From: CAYFJO01 sp964343305
Lineage (GTDB): Bacteria > Planctomycetota > Planctomycetia > Pirellulales > Pirellulaceae
Direction of reading: 5' to 3'
Length of the DNA stretch: 13,734 bases
Assembly (NCBI GenBank): GCA_964343305.1
Contig: CAYFJO010000285.1
Location: forward strand, 1-13,734
The notes under the pieces are model-generated. The model saw nothing but the letters and a program-made list of their open reading frames with translations, was not told the DNA's origin and did not search any database. The position numbers and the translations under genes were made by a program. Positions 1 to 8,000 of the stretch are shown in pieces. Every line of letters starts with the position of its first letter. Positions within the stretch are counted from its first letter, which is position 1.

Positions 1-2
1 TG

Positions 3-1001
3 TTCCGCGACCATGCCGCCGGCAACTTCGGCGCATTGCTCAACGGGATTGTGCATGATCCAGTGATGCTTCGTTACCTGGACAACAACCAGAACTACAA
101 GGGCCATCCCAACGAGAACCTCGCCCGAGAGATCATGGAACTGTTCACCATGGGCCTCGATCAGGGTTATACCGAAGAGGACATCAAGGAAGCGGCTCGC
201 GCGCTGACCGGTTACAACTACGACGGTGCCACCGCTCGGTTCCGCTTCAACCTCTCCCAGCACGATGCGGGGAGCAAGACGATCTTCGGGCAGACCGGCA
301 ATTGGGCGGGTGACGATTTGGTCCGTCTGATCCTCGAGCAACCCGCCACGTCGAAGTTCGTTGCGGGCAAGCTTTTCAGATTCTTCGCCTACGACAATTC
401 CGACCCGGGGACGATCGATCGCCTGGCCGCGTTGTTCAAAGCCAACAACTACGAACTGGCCCCGATGCTTAAGAACCTATTCCTCTCCGAGGAATTCTAC
501 AGCGCCAAATCGATGGGTACGCAAATCAAGAGCCCGGTGCAGTTGGTGGTCGGGATGCTGCGGGACTTTGGGATCAAGAACGCCGCTACTGGTGCTGTGC
601 ACACGGCAATTCGCACCATGGGTCAGGAGTTGCTCGAGCCGCCCGACGTCAAAGGCTGGCGGGAGGGCCGCGCCTGGATCAACGCGAGCCGTCTTTACAT
701 CCGCTACAACACCATGGCCAATCTGGTGCGGTCCATGGCCCGCGGCGACAACCGACGAGGCATCGATGTGATCGCTGCGCTCGAAGGCCAGGACTGCAAG
801 AATGCGGCCGATGTGGTGGACTGCTTGGCCAAGATCTGTCTCGTCATGCCCCTGGACGAGGAGAAACGAAAGGACCTGATTGAACACGTGGAGAAACTGC
901 CCGCCCAGTCTGAGTGGGAAAAGCAGCGGAATCAGATCAACGAGAAACTTCTGGCTCTGTTGGTGCTGATGGTGAGCACGCCTGAGTACCAGTTCAGTTG
1001 A
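3..1001 (+). CDS. DUF1800 family protein (5' end outside window)
   Basis: The reading frame is open from the first bases, and the residues before the first possible internal start (FRDHAAGNFGALLNGIVHDP) already match the family, so the true start lies upstream and the gene is partial. DUF1800 hallmarks follow in order: the P-V-M-L-R-Y-L-D-N-N stretch, NENLAREIMELFTMG, then AARALTGYNYDG, and later LEPPDVKGWREGRAWIN. The protein ends in STPEYQFS before TGA. DUF1800 proteins are large exported or envelope proteins of unknown biochemical role, common in planctomycetes and usually encoded next to a DUF1501 gene, as here: the DUF1501 start is 118 nt downstream on the same strand. Family assignment is firm. 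Function is unknown, and the N-terminal export signal cannot be seen. Confidence 0.93.
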   Translation, partial: FRDHAAGNFGALLNGIVHDPVMLRYLDNNQNYKGHPNENLAREIMELFTMGLDQGYTEEDIKEAARALTGYNYDGATARFRFNLSQHDAGSKTIFGQTGNWAGDDLVRLILEQPATSKFVAGKLFRFFAYDNSDPGTIDRLAALFKANNYELAPMLKNLFLSEEFYSAKSMGTQIKSPVQLVVGMLRDFGIKNAATGAVHTAIRTMGQELLEPPDVKGWREGRAWINASRLYIRYNTMANLVRSMARGDNRRGIDVIAALEGQDCKNAADVVDCLAKICLVMPLDEEKRKDLIEHVEKLPAQSEWEKQRNQINEKLLALLVLMVSTPEYQFS

Positions 1002-1027
1002 CGTGGTTTGGCAGTGGAGTGGTTTCG

Positions 1028-1047
1028 GGGTCGCGCCCGGGCGGCCC
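1028..1047 (+). other. GC-rich hairpin between DUF1800 and DUF1501
   Basis: GGGTCGC pairs with GCGGCCC (seven pairs, one of them T-G) around the loop GCCCGG, 26 nt after the DUF1800 stop. No T-run follows, so it is not a standard intrinsic terminator. It could be a processing or stability element that lets the two genes be expressed at different levels, or chance in GC-rich DNA. Confidence 0.25.
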
Positions 1048-1055
1048 AGCTACGT

Positions 1056-1088
1056 TTGACAATGTTGTTCGGTGTGACTTGGTGTCAC
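1056..1088 (+). promoter_or_regulatory. TTGACA box and GTGAC-N5-GTCAC palindrome upstream of DUF1501
   Basis: A perfect TTGACA hexamer (1056-1061) is followed by a perfect inverted repeat GTGAC-TTGGT-GTCAC (1074-1088) lying where a -10 region or operator would be. No good -10 hexamer is found 16-18 nt downstream of TTGACA, so a sigma70 promoter is not established. The spacing does not fit a CRP site (N7 instead of N6). It may be a repressor-type operator or a small hairpin in the intercistronic leader. Low confidence. Confidence 0.2.
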
Positions 1089-1105
1089 GAGAATATACCT
1101 GAATT

Positions 1106-1113
1106 AAGAGGAG
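1106..1113 (+). promoter_or_regulatory. Ribosome binding site of DUF1501 gene
   Basis: AAGAGGAG lies 6 nt before the ATG at 1120. This strong Shine-Dalgarno sequence decides the start and places the twin-arginine motif at residues 8-13, where it should be. Confidence 0.7.
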
Positions 1114-1119
1114 TTCGTT

Positions 1120-2385
1120 ATGTCCGGTATCAAGATTGCAACGCGACGGGAATTCTTGGGTCACGGTCTCGGTTTGGTAGGTGTGGGGACGGCGTTGCCG
1201 AATTTTCTGGTCAATACGGCTTTGGCCGGTCCCACAGCCGTCTCCGACCAGCAAGTGGTGGTGGCCCTGCTGCTGAGCGGCGGTCACGATGGTGTCAGTG
1301 ACGTGGTTCCTTACGCGAACGACGTGTACCACAAGGTTCGTCCAACCATTCGCTACACTGAACAGGAGGTAATCAAGCTCAATGACGAGATCGGATTGCA
1401 CCCCAGGCTGACCGGATTCAAAGAGCTCTATGACCAAGGCTCCCTGGCCGTGGTCCTGGGAACCGGCTATCCCAATTTCAACTACAGTCACTTTCATGCC
1501 CGGACCATCTGGTCGACCGCTGATCCCACGATCCGCACGCCGAGCCGCTCGCAAAGCGGCTATGCGAAGTATGACGGCTGGCTCGGCAGGTACTGCGACG
1601 TGGCCTACAAGGGCAGCGAGGATGCCGTGCTGAACATGGCGGTCGGCGGAGGCAGGACACCGATCATCATCCGCAGCAAGACGCATCCGCCGATCAGCTT
1701 CGCCACGGACACTCCATTTGGCTACACCGGCGACCGTTCGGAGAAGGGTTATGCGCTGTTCCGCAAACTGAATCAGCAGGCCGCGGACCAAAGCATCGAC
1801 GACTTGCAGTTCGTTACTCGGACGGCCGTCAACGCCAATTCCGCCAGCGATCAGATCCGCGACGTGGCCGCCGCTTACAGGCCTACGGTGACCTATCCGA
1901 ACACCGGGTTGGGCAGGTCTCTAAGAACCATCGCGGGCATGATCACCGGCGGCCTGACCACGCGAGTCTACCATGCGGAGCTGGGCGGCTTCGACACGCA
2001 CGCCAACCAGAAAAGCCGCTTCGACAGCCTGATGATCCAGATGAACGGCGCGGTCTCGGCCTTCTACAAGGACTTGGCTCAGCAGGGCAACGCCGACCGA
2101 GTGCTGACGTTTACCTACAGCGACTTCGGCCGCCGCGTGAAAGAGAACGGGAACAAGGGTACCGACCACGGTTCGGCACAGCCCGTGTTCCTAGTCGGCC
2201 CGGGCGTCAAGGCCGGCGTGCACGGTAAGCAGCCGCCGTTCGACGAGGGCGCCACCAAAAGCAACAACTTCCAGATGGAGGTCGACTTCCGCAGCGTCTA
2301 CGCGGCGATACTTGAGAAATGGCTCGGCACACCCAGTGAGCCGATCCTGGGAGCGAAGTTTGTGCCCGTTGACTGCATTGCCTAG
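1120..2385 (+). CDS. DUF1501 family protein, Tat-exported (DUF1800-partner type)
   Basis: A complete 421-residue protein. The N-terminus carries a twin-arginine signal (T8-R-R-E-F-L13) followed by a small glycine/leucine-rich hydrophobic stretch and a likely cleavage near LAGP, so it should be exported folded by the Tat pathway. DUF1501 belongs to the alkaline-phosphatase/sulfatase-like superfamily. Matching motifs are LLLSGGHDGVSDVVPY near the N-terminus, LGGFDTHANQ (about residues 288-297), the YSDFGRRVKENG stretch (from Y333) and TDHGSAQP (from T348), the last three being the usual DUF1501 landmarks and candidate metal-site region. It follows a DUF1800 gene with a 118-nt gap, the standard pairing, and may be co-transcribed with it. 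The stop codon overlaps that of the convergent gene. Enzymatic activity is not known for the family. Confidence 0.93.
   Translation: MSGIKIATRREFLGHGLGLVGVGTALPNFLVNTALAGPTAVSDQQVVVALLLSGGHDGVSDVVPYANDVYHKVRPTIRYTEQEVIKLNDEIGLHPRLTGFKELYDQGSLAVVLGTGYPNFNYSHFHARTIWSTADPTIRTPSRSQSGYAKYDGWLGRYCDVAYKGSEDAVLNMAVGGGRTPIIIRSKTHPPISFATDTPFGYTGDRSEKGYALFRKLNQQAADQSIDDLQFVTRTAVNANSASDQIRDVAAAYRPTVTYPNTGLGRSLRTIAGMITGGLTTRVYHAELGGFDTHANQKSRFDSLMIQMNGAVSAFYKDLAQQGNADRVLTFTYSDFGRRVKENGNKGTDHGSAQPVFLVGPGVKAGVHGKQPPFDEGATKSNNFQMEVDFRSVYAAILEKWLGTPSEPILGAKFVPVDCIA
2382..2385. other. Shared CTAG: stop codons of both convergent genes
   Basis: The palindrome CTAG supplies TAG to the plus-strand DUF1501 gene (2383-2385) and, read on the other strand, TAG to the minus-strand gene (2384-2382). 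There is no intergenic DNA at all, so any terminator for either gene must lie inside the other gene's coding sequence. Confidence 0.9.
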
Positions 2386-4445
2386 TCCCACTTCGCTCGG
2401 GTCGCGGCCGTGTACGCCGTGTAGGCCTTAGCGATTTGCTCCGCACTCAACGCGGTCTTGTGGATCCAAATCCGGTAACTCGTACGGATCGGTTTTCCTG
2501 GCTCGAACGTTCGCGACTTGACGCCGGGCCAGCCGACGCACAGAACGCCGTAATGTCGCGTCAGCCAGGTCGGCGGGTAATCGGGATGACTCGGATGAAC
2601 AAACACGGCCGCACCGCTTGCGCCCGCCGCGTCGTGAAACTTCGCCGTCATGTCCGCCCAGGCGAGTGGAGTCTCTTTCAAATCCCCCGTCGTCCGTCCG
2701 GAGGGCACGGTGATTACGGTGTCCGTGCGCGGGGCATAGCGAAGATTCAAGCCACCGTAGCTTTTTCCTGGGGCACCTCGCAGCGTAATCGGAATGTCGA
2801 CCGGGACCCAAACAAATTCGACGTCAATCGCTCGCTCACCGTCACCCGACCGATGTGTCCGGAACCAGACTCGTTCATGCATCACCATTCGGTCGCCCAT
2901 GAACCATCCGTTTTCGGCCGCCAGCACGGCTGCCACCGGACCGGCCTCGCGACAGATCCAGTGGACGAAGCGATGCTGGATTCCGCGGCCAGTCCACAGG
3001 TCGTAGTCCTTTCCCTCGATTTCCACATGCGGCCAGGCCCAGTAAAGTCCGTGGTGATGGTAATGGTCTTTGGGAAAATCATCGGTCAGCACTTCCCCAT
3101 TGAGGCCCCATAGTGGATGCACGTAGCAGGCGCGGTGGCGGCGGAAGTCGGTCTCCGGCACCGTGTCGCAGGTAATCGTTCCGTGATTGTAAGCCATCAC
3201 CGGCTGATCCCCCTCCCAGAGAGCAAGCGTCTTGTCGTCGACTTCCTTGAAACGGAACGCGGGCTTTGCCGCCGAGACCTCTGTCTTCGCAGGTTCCAGC
3301 CGAAATCGACGGGTTTCGTTCCCATCACCGCGCGCGGGAATCGCGGCGACGAACTGACCGCGCGGTCGGGCTTCCGCTCCGTCGTCCACGGGCGCCGCAA
3401 GCAATTGGACGGGCACGCGGACTTCGGGCTGGTCGAGTTCCGTGAGTTGCCACGCATTGGAGCCCGTCAGATTCGCTCGGTTTGGAACGGAAGCGGACAC
3501 GTTGAGCGTCACGTCGCTCGTGGGCACGGTCAAGACGGGAGCGGCAGGAGCCGATGTAGGCTTTCCGTGGCCCGACCGAGCCGACAGTCGGCGCCAGGCC
3601 TGCATCGAACGTTGAAGATTCTCCCGTTCGTCGCCAGGTATCTTGTAACACTGGAGGCCGATGGGACCGTCATAACCGAGTGCGTTCAGCGTTTTCAGAA
3701 AGCGGCCGACATCGAAATCACCGCGATCCAAGGGTTGGATCAGCCGATCCCATCCCATCGCGTTTGTATCGCCACGGTCGGCACCGTTGATGCTCACCAG
3801 AAACAAGTGCGGCAGGGCGGCCTTCAGCAACGGTTCCATGTTCTTCTCGTCATCCAGTTTCAACCAGTGGCACAGGTTGAACGAAACACCCACATTCTCG
3901 CGGTCAACCTTCTTGACCACACGAATCGCGTCTTCGACACGGGCCACATAGAAGCCGGTGTGCGGATAGAGTGCCACGCGAATTCCCGATTCTTGGGCCA
4001 ACGCAGCGATTTCGCGCACGACCTCCACGGCCTGCTCGTCGAAATCGGCCGACGACGCCTTGCCGCCCTGAACCGTGAGCCAAATGAACGTACCGCGTCC
4101 TTTCAGTTGTTGGATCGCCGTCTTGAGATTCGGGTCATAGGTCGCGCCATCGGGCCCGACTCGAGACGCAACATAGATGCTGAACATCTTCAGCCCGTGG
4201 TGATCGAGCGCCTTCAACATTTCGGGAATCCCCGCGGCTCCGGTATAACCGATCCCGGCATAACCAAGATCGCTGAGCATCTGAGCCTGGACGTCCGGCG
4301 CCAGTCGTCCGCGTCCCGTTCCGTTGTCGAACGCGAAAAACGCGTTGTTCCGTTTCGATATCCCGTCGCCTTTCTCATCGGCCGACAGCAGCCCTGGAAC
4401 GAGCAAAGTAAAGACGCCGGCGAAAAAGAGGAATGAGTATTTCAT
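2382..4445 (-). CDS. Xylose-isomerase-like TIM barrel fused to DUF6807 (PmoA-like) domain, secreted
   Basis: A 687-residue protein. The start at 4445 is preferred over an upstream in-frame ATG (4526) because it has a Shine-Dalgarno sequence 7 nt upstream and begins directly with a signal peptide (MKYSFLFFAGVFTLLVPGLLSA, then DEKGD). Residues about 30-285 form a sugar-phosphate isomerase/epimerase-like barrel: DLGYAGIGYTG, then YPHTGFY, then VGVSFNLCHWLKLDDEKN, then LVSINGAD and YDGPIGLQCYKIPGD. Residues about 286-396 match the lead-in domain of stand-alone DUF6807 proteins (VPVQL ... ARGDGNETRRFRLEP). Residues about 397-685 are DUF6807, with HPLWGLNGEVLTDDFPKDHY followed by HHHGLYWAW and YDLWTGRG. 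DUF6807 is annotated 'PmoA-like' from weak similarity only, and methane oxidation should not be inferred. The combination suggests exported sugar or sugar-derivative processing (inference). It is convergent with the DUF1501 gene and divergent from the DUF4838 unit. Confidence 0.88.
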   Translation of the reverse strand: MKYSFLFFAGVFTLLVPGLLSADEKGDGISKRNNAFFAFDNGTGRGRLAPDVQAQMLSDLGYAGIGYTGAAGIPEMLKALDHHGLKMFSIYVASRVGPDGATYDPNLKTAIQQLKGRGTFIWLTVQGGKASSADFDEQAVEVVREIAALAQESGIRVALYPHTGFYVARVEDAIRVVKKVDRENVGVSFNLCHWLKLDDEKNMEPLLKAALPHLFLVSINGADRGDTNAMGWDRLIQPLDRGDFDVGRFLKTLNALGYDGPIGLQCYKIPGDERENLQRSMQAWRRLSARSGHGKPTSAPAAPVLTVPTSDVTLNVSASVPNRANLTGSNAWQLTELDQPEVRVPVQLLAAPVDDGAEARPRGQFVAAIPARGDGNETRRFRLEPAKTEVSAAKPAFRFKEVDDKTLALWEGDQPVMAYNHGTITCDTVPETDFRRHRACYVHPLWGLNGEVLTDDFPKDHYHHHGLYWAWPHVEIEGKDYDLWTGRGIQHRFVHWICREAGPVAAVLAAENGWFMGDRMVMHERVWFRTHRSGDGERAIDVEFVWVPVDIPITLRGAPGKSYGGLNLRYAPRTDTVITVPSGRTTGDLKETPLAWADMTAKFHDAAGASGAAVFVHPSHPDYPPTWLTRHYGVLCVGWPGVKSRTFEPGKPIRTSYRIWIHKTALSAEQIAKAYTAYTAATRAKWD

Positions 4446-4452
4446 GATGTTA

Positions 4453-4459
4453 CCTTTTT
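4453..4459 (-). promoter_or_regulatory. Ribosome binding site of isomerase/DUF6807 gene
   Basis: On the minus strand AAAAAGG ends 7 nt before the ATG at 4445. The upstream candidate start at 4526 would put 27 polar residues ahead of the signal peptide, so this site supports the shorter form. Confidence 0.55.
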
Positions 4460-4592
4460 CGGATTGACTCAGCGTCCCGAGGATACGCCACATGGCGACT
4501 TGACGTCCATTCCGCGATATTCCCATGCCTGACGGTTGTCCGGAGATCGGTCGGCGCTTCAGGCAACTCGCGGCCGGCTATAATCTTGGTGT

Positions 4593-4621
4593 AGTATATT
4601 GACTTTGGATTCATTTATCAA
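4593..4621 (-). promoter_or_regulatory. Sigma70-type promoter for isomerase/DUF6807 gene
   Basis: On the minus strand TTGATA (4621-4616) and TATACT (4598-4593) are separated by exactly 17 nt. Each matches the consensus at five of six positions, in an AT-rich pocket of otherwise GC-rich DNA. It would start transcription near 4586 and give a leader of roughly 140 nt before the ATG at 4445. A TATAAT on the plus strand (4579-4584) lies back-to-back with it and could serve the divergent DUF4838 unit, but it has no convincing -35. Identified by eye only. Confidence 0.45.
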
Positions 4622-4651
4622 AGTTCGGCTTTGTGGTGAGGAGCGGAATCG

Positions 4652-4783
4652 ATGAACGTCACGCCACCGATCAACTTCCCACCGTCGAAGACTTCGATGA
4701 TGGTCGCGGGACTACTCGATACGCTCAGCAAAGACGAATTCCTCGAACTGCTGGCCTATCTCGCTACCGGAGACAAGAACTGA
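4652..4783 (+). pseudogene. C-terminal remnant of planctomycete heme-binding (cytochrome c) protein
   Basis: A 43-codon open frame, closed upstream by TGA at 4637, encodes a sequence ending KTSMMVAGLLDTLSKDEF then LELLAYLATGDKN. This closely resembles the C-terminus of large planctomycete membrane-bound dehydrogenase/heme-binding proteins, whose last stretch runs roughly as S-x-M-P-x-G-L-L-D-x-L-x-x-x-E-F-x-D-L-x-A-Y-L-L-S-x-G-D. The Pro usually found after the Met is missing. The rest of the expected protein, including any CxxCH heme site, is absent, so this is a gene tail left by a deletion. It lies 59 nt before the sulfatase-derived start of the next gene, consistent with a former cytochrome-sulfatase gene order. 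It could be translated as a 43-residue peptide, but no good ribosome site is seen. Assignment is by recognition of the motif, without a search. Confidence 0.6.
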
Positions 4784-4842
4784 TCGTCTGGCTGACCCGC
4801 TGCATCAACAATATTCACGAAATCGACAAAGCGCAAAATCTC

Positions 4843-5043
4843 ATGAACGACCGCAACACTGTCTGGCTCGTCCTACTGAGTATCTTCAGTCTGCTCGGCA
4901 CGGAGCCGCTCGAAGCCCGCGAGCGTCCGAACATCGTGTTCATTCTCGCCGACGACATGGGCTGGCCCGGTGTGATCGAGCCGGGGTCCGTTCACCACGC
5001 ACCAACGACGACGGCCGACCTGTTGCCGACGCTCAGCGGCGTG
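4843..5043 (+). pseudogene. Sulfatase relic (signal peptide + both ends, core deleted)
   Basis: This is the 5' part of the chimeric gene, listed apart because it derives from a different family. The first 41 codons are a typical planctomycete sulfatase start. Codons 41-67 correspond to the segment that in sulfatases reads (R)WPG-x-I-x-PGS then x-x-D-x-x-PTL, several hundred residues later. The join is at the Trp/Gly-Pro junction, TGGCCCGG around 4963-4970. No sulfatase active-site residue beyond the DD pair survives, so sulfatase activity is not expected. Confidence 0.7.
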
Positions 5044-8000
5044 TTTCTGCTGGACGTTGAAGGGGAACCGAGCGGCTGTGCGCAGATCGCGGCACTGGCA
5101 CCAGCCGCCGCGCCGGCCAGACCTGCCAAGTTCGTCGCCTCTTCACCCGAACCGGGATTTCAGTTGCCGCCGATCGTGTTGCAGCACGATTCCGCGGCCA
5201 AAACTGGCGTCGACTGGGCGCAGGTCAACCATCCGCGATGGTTCGAAGCCACACCGCCGGTCATGCTCGGCCGGGCAGCCAGCTACCTGCGCGAAGGCCT
5301 CGAACGGATGACGGGCCAACGGTTGCCCGTGGTCAGCCAGGTGGACCTTTCCGCCGGCATTGTTCTTGTGCTCCTGCGTAACGCGCCGGAAGACATCCGC
5401 AACGATGCCGAAGTTCAACGGGCGCTGCGCGCATACCGCGATGACCCCTACGCCGCCAACGAAGCGTTTTTCATCCGCAGCGAACCGAAGCGCATCCTGC
5501 TCGTGGCGAACACGGTAGACGGGTTGCTGGACGCGGTGGTCGAGCTGTTGGAGTCGGTCGGCTACGAGGTGCTGGGCATGGGACCCAATTGGATCCACAC
5601 GCCGGACTACCGGCAACGACCGTTGGTCTTCGCGCTGAAGCGCGCCGGGCGTCCGAGTTATTACCTGCGCTGGCTGCATGCCACGAGCGGGCAAGGGTAC
5701 GGCAACGGGACGATCATATCGGGCCTGACCGACCCGGCCGACGAAACCGTCGATGTGAGCAACTGGCGCTGGCAGATCGGCACGCGCATGGTGATGCAGT
5801 CCATGCCGCCGTTCCCTGGCCATGCGCTGCAAAGATTCCACCCGGCGGTGGCCCAGCACATGGCAAGAACGGGCGTGACAGAAGGTATCTTGGCGCCCAG
5901 GACGAATGTCGGGCCGCTGGCGCAGCGCCCCGCGGCCCGCCCGGAGAACAACGGTTGGATTTGGATCAGGACCAATCCGCCGGCGCAGGGCGGCGCCGGC
6001 GAACGATATCTTTCAGACGGGAAAACGTGGCTCTTGTTGACACCGGGACAGTGTGGATGGAACCTGGACCTGTCCGTTGCGTTCGTTCGTCAAGTCGTCT
6101 TCGAGAAGATGGTCAAGGACGCGATAACTGCCTTCGAGAAGAGCCCGGATGATCCGGTCATCTTCGGCATGGACGCTGAGGACGGCGCCCCCGGCAACGC
6201 GATGCTGGTCGAACGGATGAAGCACCCGAACTGGTACCCGCAGTACCGCGCGCGCCAGGGGCTGGCGTTCGGCCGACCGTACGCGCTGCACGGATTCAAG
6301 GGGCTGAACCAACCGAAAGAACGCTGGGACCCCGCCGCGGCCAGCGACCACATGTTCGGCTTTGCGAGTTGGCTGCTGCACGAGTTCGACAAGTGGATCG
6401 ACGCGCTGCCGAAGGACCAGCAGGTGACATCCACCGGCAAGTCCAAGAAAGACCTGATCCGTTGCAGCTTTTACAGCTACAACTACCACGACGTGCCGCC
6501 GAACTTCAACCCCGACCCGCGCATCCGGGTGATGATCGCCGGTTACCCCAAACACCGCGGCATGGGCAAGTGGGAGCGATTCGCCACGCACGAAGATGTC
6601 GCCGCCGCGTTCAAGATCATGCTCCCGCGCAAGCCGTCGGGCGACTATCGGATCATGAGCATGGCCTACCACCGGGACGAGGGGCCGATCGGAATCCCAC
6701 CGGCACGCAATGGTTCGCCGGCCCACATCGCCGAAGACCTTCGCCACGCGTATGACGCCGGCTTCCGGGCCATGCGCGTCGAGACCGATTACAACTTCGG
6801 CAAGTACGGGCTGGCTTACTACCTCATGATGAAGATGCTGTGGAATGCCAACCTGACCGCCGCCGACCTTGACGCGATTCGCGACCGGTGGTTGCGGCGC
6901 GCCTTTGGCAGCGCGTGGCGGCAGATGAAGGCTTACTACGATTTCATGCTCCTGGACAACTACCCGGTCAACGCGCCCAGGACCTGGGCCCAGGCCATCC
7001 GCCTGATCGACGCGGCGGATAGGAAACTCGACGGCGCGAATGAGCCCGACGCACAGCGCCGCATCGACGACGTCAAACAGTATTGGTACTACCACTACCT
7101 GGCGGACAGCGGCAAGTACACGAAGGACTCGCCGCGGTTTCGCGAGTATCTCTGGAAGGGCCAGATGTCGTACATGGTCGCCATGCACATGGTGGCACGC
7201 CGTGATTTTGACGTCAACAAGCGTAACGGGGTCAGAGACGCGGTGGGGCCACGGATCAATTCCGGCCCCGCACATTACACGCACGCTGAAACGCAGACTT
7301 GGTGGCCCGAGGTGCTCGATCACTGGCAGGTCACGCCGGTCACCCGATTCGTTCAGACCAGCTTGTCCGACGGCAGACCCGCCAAGTCGGTTGACCGCAA
7401 CGACCTGGTGATGGTGGCGGAATTTCAGGATACTTCCCACGACGCGCCGTTCATCTACAACAGCTACCTGCCGGTGCCGTTCCTGATGGTCGCGCATCAA
7501 AAAGGCGAACCGCTGGGCTTTAGACTCACCTGGCCATTTAAGCCAAACGATCGGCACTACGCTGCCAGGAAGCTGCCCTACGGCGTGGACATCTGGAATC
7601 CCGCCGCGAAGATCTGGAACCCCTGGATCGACAGGACCATGGTGACTGAACAGTCGCGGGAAGCAACCGATGCCCGGGGAAACAAGATTCAGGTCGTCAA
7701 CGTTCGACTCAAAGCGCCCCGTCCGGGCACGTACCGATTCGATATCGGCCCCGGCGGGAATCTGGCCAACCTGGGAAGCCCGGCGTATGACCCGAGCAGC
7801 GGCAAGTACAGCGGCACAGTCGGATTCACGTACTTCACCGAGGCCACGGGGTTCACTCAGAGCCCCGTCTACTTCTACATCCCCAAGGCAACCAAGAGCT
7901 TGGACCTGGAAGTCTGGGACCATCGAAACGGCAAATACATCCAGCTCTATCGCGGTCTGCCCGTTGACAGTCCGACGCCTTCCCGCCGGATCGACGTCAG

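Noticed and set aside
1073..1089. Possible CRP-type site TGTGA...TCAC before DUF1501
   Set aside because: The spacer is 7 instead of 6 and the last position does not fit. Kept only as a generic palindrome.
3117..4436. 439-codon plus-strand open frame over the isomerase/DUF6807 gene
   Set aside because: No motifs, Arg/His-rich composition, and it lies fully antisense to a gene with a signal peptide, ribosome site and family motifs.
2382..4445. Reading the 'PmoA-like' domain as evidence of methane oxidation
   Set aside because: The label rests on weak similarity. The protein is secreted and fused to a sugar-isomerase-like barrel, and no other methane-oxidation gene is present.
4446..4526. 27-codon N-terminal extension of the isomerase/DUF6807 gene
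   Set aside because: The ATG at 4445 has a Shine-Dalgarno sequence and begins the signal peptide; the extension has neither.
4633..4842. 70-codon N-terminal extension of the chimeric gene
   Set aside because: It puts polar sequence ahead of a clear signal peptide and reads through the heme-protein remnant in the wrong frame, so the start at 4843 is preferred.
6013..7923. 636-codon open frame antisense to the chimeric DUF4838 gene
   Set aside because: It is a by-product of GC-rich third positions on the other strand: composition is Val/Arg/His-heavy, there are no recognisable motifs, and the plus-strand protein is clearly the real one.
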